A stretch of DNA of 7,518 nt, taken from a bacterium (GTDB taxonomy: Bacteria; Margulisbacteria; Marinamargulisbacteria; SXXA01). Of this stretch, positions 1 through 5,388 are shown piece by piece; positions within the stretch are counted from its first letter, which is position 1, and each line of letters opens with the position of its first letter. Under the pieces are notes generated by a model that worked only from the letters and a program-made list of their open reading frames with translations, made no database searches and was not told the origin of the DNA. The position numbers were made by a program, and so were the translations under genes. The DNA lies in assembly GCA_018402095.1 (NCBI GenBank), contig JAGYJO010000065.1, forward strand, positions 1 to 7,518. The letters are read 5' to 3'.

Positions 1-2
1 TA

Positions 3-347
3 TTTGAAAGCACACGCCTAGATGAATCCGATCGCCAAACCTATGAAGCCCGTTTGAAATGGCTGCGTGATGAGATCAGTGCTCTGGAAACACGCTATAT
101 GCGGGGTATGACTGCTGGCGAGCAACGTGGCCTCGTCATCGGTGAGCAGCGCGGTATCGCTATCGGAGAAGAGCGTGGTATTGCTATCGGAGAAGAGCGT
201 GGTATTGCTATCGGAGAAGAGCGTGGTATTGCTATCGGAGAAGAACGCGGCATTGCCAGGCAAAAACGTGAGATGGCGCAAAAAATGGTGTCCGAAGGGT
301 TTGACCGTGAGACCATTCAGAAAATTACTGGTTTGTATAGCTGGTAA
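3..347 (+). CDS. C-terminal part of an Rpn/PD-(D/E)XK-type putative transposase/nuclease (5' end outside window)
   Basis: The frame is open to the left edge, so only the last 114 residues are seen and any start codon inside the window (for example ATG at 54) would be internal. The visible part begins with a helical stretch (DRQTYEARLKWLRDE) followed by a run of ERGIAIGE octapeptides and ends with SEGFDRETIQKITGLYSW. A helix, then G-E-x-x-G repeats, then a short 'I..ITGL' tail is the typical C-terminal end of Rpn-family recombination-promoting nucleases and related PD-(D/E)XK putative transposases. The catalytic domain would lie upstream of the window and cannot be checked, so an intact nuclease is an inference. 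The glycosyltransferase starts 29 bases after the stop. The family is often found in many copies and in accessory regions. An unrelated coiled-coil protein with a similar tail is the main alternative. Confidence 0.7.
   Translation, partial: FESTRLDESDRQTYEARLKWLRDEISALETRYMRGMTAGEQRGLVIGEQRGIAIGEERGIAIGEERGIAIGEERGIAIGEERGIARQKREMAQKMVSEGFDRETIQKITGLYSW
99..258 (+). repeat. 24-bp in-frame tandem repeat encoding ERGIAIGE
   Basis: Three exact head-to-tail copies of a 24-base unit (starting gagcgtggtattgctatcgg) lie at 171-194, 195-218 and 219-242. Diverged copies precede them at 99-122, 123-146 and 147-170, and a partial copy follows at 243-258. Each unit encodes one octapeptide, from MRGMTAGE through QRGLVIGE and QRGIAIGE to ERGIAIGE. 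The unit length is a multiple of three, so gain or loss of copies keeps the reading frame. There are no spacers. The exact central copies suggest recent slippage or duplication. Confidence 0.93.
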
Positions 348-376
348 GTCTTTACCAATGCTATGATGCGGCCACT

Positions 377-1288
377 ATGTTTATAAACCCAACGATTAGT
401 GTCATTATTGGTTGCTACAACCAAAAAGAAGCCTTGCGTCGCGTATTGTCAGGCTTTGCCTTGCAGACGGTGAACGACTTTGAAGTCATTGTGGTGGACT
501 CCTCCTCGACGGATGGGACTCATGATTTACTGGAAACGTGGAAGCCCCATTATGCGTTTCAGTATCGCATTCAAAAAAATACAGGCAAAACAGGTGCACG
601 TAATGCGGCTGCTGAGATGGCTACGGCCCCCTATTTGTTGATCACGGATGCGGATATGATCCCCGATCCGACGTTGATTGAGACCCATTTGGCGGCGCAT
701 ACAGACTCAAAAGTGCCGACGTGTTTTGAAGGGAGCACATGGAATATGCATGTGCTGGCATGGCCTAGTGAACCCGAAAACTTGTATCCTTATATACGTG
801 AGAAAATCAGATCTGGTGCCAAACTGGGCTGGCATTACTTTTTGACGGGCAATCTGTCTATTCCGTCGGATCTGTTTCGTCAGTTTGGTGGTTTTGATAT
901 GGATTTTCAGGGCTATGGCTGGGAAGACATTGAAATGGGGTACCGGTTGTCTAAAGCAGGTGTCCCGCTGAGGTATTTGCCGGAAGCCAAGAATTATCAC
1001 TACCATGTGGTGACGGATGATGATTTGATCAAACGAGAAGTCAAAAAAGGGGAATCCGCCGCTGTTTTTCTCAATAAACACCCTGAGTTGAAATGGTTTT
1101 TGGGTCTTAATCCTTTGGCGCTTTGGGTGTTTAAGCATACGACTGAATCGTCTAGGCTTTATCGTTTGGCCACCCGTTGGTATGCGTCTGGAAATATGAA
1201 GAAGCAACGTTTTGGCCGCTGGCTTCTGGCGGAGTATCACTATAGAGAAGGTCTCTTACGGGTTTTGGCGGCGTTGGGCAAGGCCTAA
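377..1288 (+). CDS. family 2 glycosyltransferase (GT-A fold)
   Basis: This 303-residue protein has the order of motifs of a GT2 enzyme. A Rossmann-like start (TISVIIGCYNQ) is followed by the nucleotide-binding VVDSSSTDGT (Asp41), then NTGKTGARNAA (68-78), the metal-binding DAD motif (Asp91, Asp93), and an acceptor-side region TGNLSIPSDLF...GGFDMDFQGYGWEDIEMGYRL (157-191) whose Glu183-Asp184 is the usual ED catalytic pair. The GWED block resembles the Glyco_transf_7C type found in galactosyl- and hexosaminyl-transferases of cell-surface polysaccharides. No membrane segment is evident, so it is probably cytosolic or membrane-associated, using a nucleotide sugar that cannot be named. ATG 377 is the only start between the upstream in-frame stop (338) and the domain. 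No good Shine-Dalgarno sequence is visible. It lies 29 bases after the Rpn-like gene and is followed by a hairpin-rich spacer with a likely terminator. Confidence 0.9.
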   Translation: MFINPTISVIIGCYNQKEALRRVLSGFALQTVNDFEVIVVDSSSTDGTHDLLETWKPHYAFQYRIQKNTGKTGARNAAAEMATAPYLLITDADMIPDPTLIETHLAAHTDSKVPTCFEGSTWNMHVLAWPSEPENLYPYIREKIRSGAKLGWHYFLTGNLSIPSDLFRQFGGFDMDFQGYGWEDIEMGYRLSKAGVPLRYLPEAKNYHYHVVTDDDLIKREVKKGESAAVFLNKHPELKWFLGLNPLALWVFKHTTESSRLYRLATRWYASGNMKKQRFGRWLLAEYHYREGLLRVLAALGKA

Positions 1289-1334
1289 ACCAACTCGTAA
1301 GGTAATTACTTCCTAGGCGGGGGGCTAACTGGGA

Positions 1335-1358
1335 TTCAAAGGGCGTCAGCCCTTTGAA
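1335..1358. repeat. perfect inverted repeat, 10-bp stem, 4-base loop
   Basis: TTCAAAGGGC (1335-1344) is exactly complementary to GCCCTTTGAA (1349-1358), with the loop GTCA. There is no T-tract after it on either strand, so it is not a classical terminator. Confidence 0.85.
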
Positions 1359-1367
1359 ATCTTTATC

Positions 1368-1392
1368 TTTCGCTCAGCGGAGCTGAGCGAAA
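1368..1392. repeat. perfect inverted repeat, 11-bp stem, 3-base loop
   Basis: TTTCGCTCAGC (1368-1378) is exactly complementary to GCTGAGCGAAA (1382-1392), with the loop GGA. It is only nine bases from the previous hairpin, and no T-run follows. Confidence 0.88.
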
Positions 1393-1484
1393 TAATGACT
1401 GGGGCTTCGCCCCTGCACCCTGGGTTCAGAAAGTGCTTACCCCGTAAGGCTGGGTTGTTCGGGGAGGTGGAGGGCGTTACAGGT

Positions 1485-1517
1485 GCGCAGCCCTCACGAT
1501 CTGGGTGCGCGTTTTTT
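1485..1517 (+). terminator. probable rho-independent terminator (+ strand)
   Basis: GCGCA (1485-1489) and CCC (1491-1493), separated by one bulged G, pair with GGGTGCGC (1503-1510) around a nine-base loop. One G and then six T (1512-1517) follow. The direction fits the end of the glycosyltransferase transcript, about 200 bases after its stop, and would protect the opposing rlmN gene from read-through. Read on the - strand it has no T-run. The bulge and large loop make it moderate in strength. Confidence 0.5.
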
Positions 1518-1528
1518 GCGAAGCAAAA
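1514..1528. repeat. small hairpin directly after the rlmN stop codon
   Basis: TTTTGC (1514-1519) pairs with GCAAAA (1523-1528) around GAA, immediately beyond the rlmN stop codon (1529-1531 on the - strand). It overlaps the T-run of the + strand terminator. The stem is AT-rich and lacks its own T-run on the - strand, so its role as an rlmN 3' end is uncertain. Confidence 0.5.
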
Positions 1529-2560
1529 CTATTTCGGTAGGTGACTCTCTCCCAATTGCCCACACGCGGCGGCAATGTCTTGTCCCCGTTTGAACCGAAT
1601 GGTCACCGGTACATCGGCTTCTTTGATCTGTGCGCGAATCCGTTTGAGAACACTTTCTGCAACGGGTGTGAAGGGAATCTTGGCGTGGGGATTGAGATTG
1701 ATAATATTGATTTTGGCATCCAAATATTTGGCCAAAGGAATCAACTCTGCAATGGCATGTGAATCCTCATTAACACCTTCTAATAAGGTGTACTCTAGTG
1801 TGAGCTTGCGGTTATGCAGTTTGAGATATTGGTACAAGAGTCGGGAAACCTCGAAGATGGGGTTTCTGGTTTCGATGGGCATGATTTTGGCCCGTTTTTC
1901 GGGGTTGGCATGGCCGACAGAGAAGGCGAGGTTGATGAAGCGTTTGTCTTCGATCAGACGCTTGATCCCTGCGATGTAGCCGGAGGTGGAGAGGGTGATG
2001 TGGCGTTTGCCGATCCCAAAACCATCCGGTGAATTGATCTGATCGATGGCGGCAAAGACATTGTCATAATTCATGAGGGGCTCACCCATGCCCATGAATA
2101 CAATGTTTTGAATCTCATGGCCTTGAGAAAAGGCGGTGAGTAGTTGACCTGTGATTTCGTATGGCTTGAGCTGCCGTTTGAATCCGACAACGCCAGTGAG
2201 ACAAAACTTGCAGTCTACCGGACAGCCGCTCTGAGATGAGATGCAGAGTGTCGTATGTGTTTTTTCAAACAGAACAACCATTTCAATGAGTTGGCCATCT
2301 TGGAGCTTGAGGACATATTTGGTGGCAGTTTTATCGCCAGCCCCATGTGTCTCTGCGATGACAGAGGGCAGAACCGTGTAGGATTCTTTGAGTTTTTCGC
2401 GGGTTTCTTTTTTCAGAGTATGCATCTGGTCAAAATCTACAATATGTTTGGTGTAGATCCATTCCCAGAGCTGTTTTGCGACAAATCGCGGGCTGCCCAT
2501 CTCGATGATGAGCGCTTCAAGTTCGGCGTAGGACAATGATAATAAGCAAGGGTTTGACAT
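1529..2560 (-). CDS. rlmN: 23S rRNA (adenine-2503-C2)- and tRNA (adenine-37-C2)-methyltransferase RlmN
   Basis: RlmN is a cytosolic radical-SAM enzyme that adds a methyl group to C2 of A2503 in 23S rRNA and, in many bacteria, A37 of some tRNAs. All key elements are present in this 343-residue protein. An N-terminal RNA-binding helical region (RFVAKQLWEWIY) is followed by the CX3CX2C iron-sulfur motif (Cys113, Cys117, Cys120). Cys106, seven residues before it, is the resolving cysteine. Cys333 in the AACGQL motif carries the methyl group. The SAM-binding GMGEP is at 157-161 and TLSTSG at 189-194. Length is normal for the family. The stretch usually written SLHA is here SVGHANP (214-220), a mild variant. 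The gene is divergent from the pseudo-receiver gene, with 63 bases between the start codons. No clear Shine-Dalgarno sequence precedes the ATG. Confidence 0.97.
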   Translation of the reverse strand: MSNPCLLSLSYAELEALIIEMGSPRFVAKQLWEWIYTKHIVDFDQMHTLKKETREKLKESYTVLPSVIAETHGAGDKTATKYVLKLQDGQLIEMVVLFEKTHTTLCISSQSGCPVDCKFCLTGVVGFKRQLKPYEITGQLLTAFSQGHEIQNIVFMGMGEPLMNYDNVFAAIDQINSPDGFGIGKRHITLSTSGYIAGIKRLIEDKRFINLAFSVGHANPEKRAKIMPIETRNPIFEVSRLLYQYLKLHNRKLTLEYTLLEGVNEDSHAIAELIPLAKYLDAKINIINLNPHAKIPFTPVAESVLKRIRAQIKEADVPVTIRFKRGQDIAAACGQLGESHLPK

Positions 2561-2623
2561 AGTGGGAGCAGCCTATCATAGAAGGGGGCTGCATAATAGT
2601 CTTTTGGCCCCAATCCCGCTCTC
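2561..2623. promoter_or_regulatory. divergent intergenic region between rlmN and the pseudo-receiver gene
   Basis: Both genes must be transcribed outward from about here. An inverted repeat, GCAGCC (2568-2573) and GGCTGC (2587-2592) with 13 bases between, surrounds a -10-like TATGAT read on the - strand (complement of 2575-2580). A CATAAT lies on the + strand at 2592-2597. No pair of boxes has both good sequence and normal spacing, so promoter positions are not assigned. The inverted repeat could be an operator or a leader hairpin. Confidence 0.35.
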
Positions 2624-3784
2624 ATGGTACTCTCGAACTTACCTATGATGTCGCATCTTTTTGTCTTTGAACCCAAGCCAGAGTTTGCACGTAAGTTGGC
2701 GTCTGTCTGGGAGCATCATTTTGTGATTCATGATGTTGCCTACTTTGAAGCAATGGAAACCATGTTGTTGTCCAGTCATGCTGGGTCAGCCGTTATTCTT
2801 TTCAATTGGGATAAATGGCCTAACCCATTGGTATATTTGCAAAAGATGCGGGTTTGGCATCGCTTGATCCCTATTGTCATTGTATCGAACAAATTGTCGC
2901 ATGCGATGTGTTTGTCGGTTTTGAGAGAACAGGTCTATACCTGTTTGCCGAGACCCTTGAATATCGCAGACTTGGGCGCTGTTTTGGATCAGATTTTTGA
3001 TGACTATGAAATGATCTCTTTGCGCAATATGTATTATCTCTCCATTAGAAAACGCAAATTTGTTTTTAATAAAACCATGCGCTACCAAGAATTTCAGATT
3101 TTGGCCCAGCAGCTCAATGGCCGTGAGCAAGTGCCGGTCTATGTGGCGTCTGAACATGTGTTTGAGTTGCCCAAACCTGTTCTCTTGGTGATCGCTAGCG
3201 ATCATGCGGAAGATCTTTTGGCGCAGGAGTCTGTATATACGGTGTTGGTGGCCAAAACTGCGGATCAGGCCTTGGCCTTGGCTGCTCATCAGGATATCTC
3301 GCTGGTGATTATGGATGTTTTGCTTGGCGTGGACACTGTTCTTTTTCTGAAAGAACTGACGGAAAAGCAGCCTGAAGTTGGGGTTTTGGTATGGACGTCG
3401 TCTCAAGACACGGGGCTTGCAATCCGGTGCTTTCAGGTGGGTGTTTTTGACTATCTGTCCCCGTTGGCCCCTGGGGTGTCGTTGTTGTCCAAAATAGAGA
3501 CACTGTTGCATATGAAGTGGGAAATGGTGTCTAGGGGAGATATCGCTTTGTATACACGGCAGTTTCTGTTTGCGGCACATTGTCGCTATGCGTTTCATCA
3601 GGGACGTCCTGTGTTTTGGTCTGATTGGTATTTGTTTTTCAAACGTAGGTTTCCAGAAAATGGGTTTCGGACAGCCACGGATACGCCTATTCCTTACGAT
3701 GTTTTTGAACAGTTGGGGATTTCGGGTTTATCTGTGCTCAATCCAGATCCTGTGGCGTATCCGGATATTTTTGGAGACATGTGA
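2624..3784 (+). CDS. protein with two degenerate receiver (REC-like) domains and an unassigned C-terminal region
   Basis: The 386-residue protein contains two response-regulator-like domains. The first (about 10-128) has the alternating strand/helix pattern, but Asn61 sits where the phosphorylated Asp is expected and Arg110 (CLPRPL) where the Lys is expected, so it is probably a pseudo-receiver. The second (about 184-296) keeps Asp231 (SLVIMDVLLG) and Thr258 (VLVWTSS). It has lost part of the acidic pair (VIASD) and the Lys (DYLSPL, Ser279). Residues 300-386 (aromatic-rich, ending PDPVAYPDIFGDM) match no output domain I know, and there is no DNA-binding or kinase motif. It may be a phosphorylation-independent scaffold or regulator of the radical SAM protein, whose start codon overlaps its stop. 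ATG 2624 is the longest start. ATG 2648 (MSHLFVFEPKPE) aligns better with the beginning of a receiver domain and may be the true one. Neither has a clear Shine-Dalgarno sequence. Confidence 0.75.
   Translation: MVLSNLPMMSHLFVFEPKPEFARKLASVWEHHFVIHDVAYFEAMETMLLSSHAGSAVILFNWDKWPNPLVYLQKMRVWHRLIPIVIVSNKLSHAMCLSVLREQVYTCLPRPLNIADLGAVLDQIFDDYEMISLRNMYYLSIRKRKFVFNKTMRYQEFQILAQQLNGREQVPVYVASEHVFELPKPVLLVIASDHAEDLLAQESVYTVLVAKTADQALALAAHQDISLVIMDVLLGVDTVLFLKELTEKQPEVGVLVWTSSQDTGLAIRCFQVGVFDYLSPLAPGVSLLSKIETLLHMKWEMVSRGDIALYTRQFLFAAHCRYAFHQGRPVFWSDWYLFFKRRFPENGFRTATDTPIPYDVFEQLGISGLSVLNPDPVAYPDIFGDM
3773..3776 (+). promoter_or_regulatory. Shine-Dalgarno sequence for the radical SAM gene
   Basis: GGAG lies inside the end of the pseudo-receiver gene, seven bases before ATG 3784 but only four before GTG 3781. 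The spacing favours ATG 3784 as the start and supports translational coupling. Confidence 0.6.
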
Positions 3785-4536
3785 TGCTGCAGTTCTGGGA
3801 CTTTGCTTCCCAGCATACCTTGGTTTTGACGCAGGTCTGTCGCTTGCGTTGCTATCCATGTGATCTTTGGAAACCACAGCCGCCGGATCCGCCCTCATTG
3901 TCTCACGTGTCTTCGGATCGGCTTTCAGAGGCTCTTTTGGATCGTAGTTTCTTTGATCTTTTTCCTAGGGTGAAGACCTATCATATCGTGGGTGGGGATC
4001 CTGTGGAGAGCCCTGTTCTGGATCTTTTGGTGACGTACTTGGTGGCGCATCGGGTACGTGTGGTGTTGTGGACCACAGGTGTGGGGTTGTCGGGGTTGGA
4101 GAGTTTGACCCATGTGCATCAGGTGGTGTTGATGGTGCCGGCCATTGATAGGACACAGTATCGGGAGTATACGGGTTGGGATGGGTTTGAGTCTGTCATG
4201 GATGGCTTGCAAACGTGTCGTCATCTCAAGAAAAAGGTGCTTGTTGCGACGACGGTGCAGGCTGAAAACTTGCCTTTTTTGCCAGATATTCGCGAGTGGT
4301 GCTGGCATCATCAGGTGCCGTGGTTGATGACATTTTATGCCTCGGACATGGTGTCTCGTGATGTGTTGTCGCATATTTATCATTACCATCATGTGGCAGG
4401 GGTGTCTGTGATCCGGCAGCGTAAACCCAAGCCGGGCGTCTGTGTGCATGTGCCGTATGATGCGTTGCAGTCGCCATGGGGTTGGGTGTGGTTGGTGCTT
4501 GGGAAGTATCGCCGGTATTTGCCGTGGGTGCGCTAG
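3784..4536 (+). CDS. compact radical SAM domain protein of unknown substrate
   Basis: The protein has 250 residues. An N-terminal LTQVCRLRCYPCDLW carries the CX3CX2C motif (Cys19, Cys23, Cys26) that binds a 4Fe-4S cluster and S-adenosylmethionine. It is followed by HIVGGDP (68-73, equivalent to GGEP) and LWTTGVG (95-101, equivalent to the TNG strand). EYTGWDGFESVMDGLQTC (128-145) and ATTVQAENLPFLPDI (155-169) match later parts of the radical SAM barrel. There is no C-terminal cysteine cluster (no SPASM or twitch domain): the remaining Cys are single (145, 173, 220), so an auxiliary cluster is unlikely. The product and substrate cannot be inferred. Its ATG overlaps the stop of the pseudo-receiver gene (TGATG). 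GTG at 3781 is an alternative start adding one residue. The C-terminal end is rich in Trp (PWGWVWLVLG) and may be a hydrophobic docking patch. Confidence 0.85.
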   Translation: MLQFWDFASQHTLVLTQVCRLRCYPCDLWKPQPPDPPSLSHVSSDRLSEALLDRSFFDLFPRVKTYHIVGGDPVESPVLDLLVTYLVAHRVRVVLWTTGVGLSGLESLTHVHQVVLMVPAIDRTQYREYTGWDGFESVMDGLQTCRHLKKKVLVATTVQAENLPFLPDIREWCWHHQVPWLMTFYASDMVSRDVLSHIYHYHHVAGVSVIRQRKPKPGVCVHVPYDALQSPWGWVWLVLGKYRRYLPWVR

Positions 4537-4600
4537 TTTCTTTAGAGATACATCAGCATCTGGATTCAATTTTGATCGGCTATGTGATAGTCTCTGCTCT

Positions 4601-4957
4601 ATGTTGAATAGTGCTCTTTTAGGCCAAAAAATTGCGGAAAAACATCCGGTTGACGGGGTGTATTTGTTTGGGTCGCGGTCCAAGAACGAAGACACGGAAA
4701 CAAGTGATATTGATTTGGGGATTTTGTATCAAACTGTTCTGGGGGATACCTTGGCAGCCCATATGCGGACCCAAGATTTGAAGCAGTGTTTGGAATCAGA
4801 GTTGAATATGTATGGTCAGTTGGATCTGGTGGACCTGGAGATTGTTCCTGTTGCATTACAATTTGCAGCTATTTCAGGCGATGTTATCGTGAATAACAAT
4901 AATTTGAGACTGCATCATTTTGAAAATAAAGTGATGTCCAGAATGGAGTTGGGTTAA
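4601..4957 (+). CDS. mntA: MntA-like nucleotidyltransferase antitoxin (MNT domain)
   Basis: This 118-residue minimal nucleotidyltransferase is of the Pol-beta superfamily. YLFGSRSKNEDTETSDIDLG contains the exact GSX10DXD signature (Gly24, Ser25, Asp36, Asp38), and Asp78 in LDLVDLE fits the third metal ligand. In characterised type VII toxin-antitoxin systems MntA neutralises HepT by adding AMP to a tyrosine of its RX4HXY motif; that activity is inferred here from the intact motifs and the neighbouring gene. The reading frame is open further upstream (to 4442), but that part overlaps the radical SAM gene and has no domain sense. ATG 4601 is the first start after that gene and leaves a normal N-terminus (about 20 residues before the GS motif). 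No Shine-Dalgarno sequence is visible. The last base overlaps the hepT start codon. Confidence 0.92.
   Translation: MLNSALLGQKIAEKHPVDGVYLFGSRSKNEDTETSDIDLGILYQTVLGDTLAAHMRTQDLKQCLESELNMYGQLDLVDLEIVPVALQFAAISGDVIVNNNNLRLHHFENKVMSRMELG
4945..4948 (+). promoter_or_regulatory. Shine-Dalgarno sequence for hepT
   Basis: GGAG lies near the end of mntA, eight bases before ATG 4957, which itself overlaps the mntA stop as TAATG. This fixes the hepT start and suggests coupled translation of antitoxin and toxin. Confidence 0.65.
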
Positions 4958-5376
4958 TGGTGACAAAGAGAGAGCCTCTTTATGAATCCGAGATGATGGC
5001 CCACGCAGAGCGTATGTGCATGGTTTTAGAGAAATTTAGGCATCAGGATCACTATGATTTAGAAGACTATTTGGCTATGGAGCGTGCGCTGCAGGTGTTG
5101 GTGGAATCCTTGATCGGCATGGGGCGCTATGTGTTGAAGATTAACTGTAAATTGGTTTTGGCTAAATCAGGTGAGGTGATAGACGCGCTTTTTCGACATG
5201 GATTGGTGTCTGAGCAAGAACATGCTGAATGTCGTCAAATGGTTGGATACCGTAATGTTTTGGTGCATGACTATTTGAATATTAACCCCGCGATTACGGT
5301 TGCGATTGTGCGGGAGGCTCGGTTTGATCGTGTTCGAGGTATTGTCTCGGCACTAATCGTGGCTTTGAAGCCATAG
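4957..5376 (+). CDS. hepT: HepT-like HEPN-domain toxin
   Basis: This 139-residue all-helical protein is of the HEPN superfamily. YRNVLVHDYLNI carries the complete RX4HXY motif (Arg99, His104, Tyr106). Arg and His are the RNase active-site residues, and the Tyr is the residue AMPylated by MntA in studied pairs. The N-terminal part has the DYLAMERALQVLVESLIGMG helix (residues 37-56), where other HepT proteins read about 'ERALQVAIEAAID'. Known HepT toxins cut RNA (tRNA in at least one case) and block growth; the target here is unknown. It follows mntA with a one-base overlap and ends 12 bases before the convergent AddB-like gene. All motif residues are intact, so the pair is probably functional. 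Such modules occur on chromosomes and mobile DNA and are often linked to phage defence. Confidence 0.92.
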   Translation: MVTKREPLYESEMMAHAERMCMVLEKFRHQDHYDLEDYLAMERALQVLVESLIGMGRYVLKINCKLVLAKSGEVIDALFRHGLVSEQEHAECRQMVGYRNVLVHDYLNINPAITVAIVREARFDRVRGIVSALIVALKP

Positions 5377-5388
5377 CTTTTTGTCGCG

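Larger units (their letters stand above)
1289..1484. other. non-coding spacer with a cluster of short perfect hairpins
   Basis: No gene is visible between the glycosyltransferase and the + strand terminator before rlmN. Instead there are consecutive inverted repeats. One has a 10-bp stem with a GTCA loop (1335-1344 with 1349-1358), and a second has an 11-bp stem with a GGA loop (1368-1378 with 1382-1392). A third is GGGGC/GCCCC with a TTC loop (1401-1413), and a fourth is CTTAC/GTAAG with a CCC loop (1436-1448). The first two lack a T-run and are too regular to be chance. They could be REP-like palindromic elements, an RNA stabiliser or processing structure, or part of an unrecognised non-coding RNA. 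Confidence 0.75.

Noticed and set aside
123..258. Possible CRISPR-like array
   Set aside because: The repeats are 24-base head-to-tail units with no spacers, in frame with and explained by a protein-coding tail.
707..1240. Open frame on the - strand (177 codons)
   Set aside because: It lies wholly inside the glycosyltransferase gene, antisense, with no recognisable motif.
1289..1528. tRNA or other known RNA gene
   Set aside because: No cloverleaf, T-arm or other familiar RNA motif could be found; the hairpins are simple stem-loops.
2554..2579. TTGACA (2554-2559) with TATCAT (2574-2579) as a + strand promoter
   Set aside because: The spacer is only 14 bases, and the -35 box coincides with the rlmN start codon region; a normal-spaced -10 box is missing.
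2786..3598. Long open frame on the - strand (270 codons)
   Set aside because: It is antisense to the pseudo-receiver gene, rich in His, Arg and Gln, with no domain; the + strand frame has recognisable receiver folds.
4442..4600. Longer N-terminus for the MntA protein
   Set aside because: This part overlaps the radical SAM gene in another frame and its sequence is Cys/Met/Arg-rich nonsense; ATG 4601 gives the usual MNT length.
3925..4695. Long open frame on the - strand (256 codons)
   Set aside because: It is antisense to the radical SAM and mntA genes, with a biased His/Pro/Arg composition and no motif; explained by the strand composition bias.
5361..5382. GGCTT/AAGCC hairpin followed by a five-T run as hepT terminator
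   Set aside because: The stem is 5 bp with an impossible 2-base loop, or 4 bp with a 4-base loop, and the T-run is five bases away; too weak to call.
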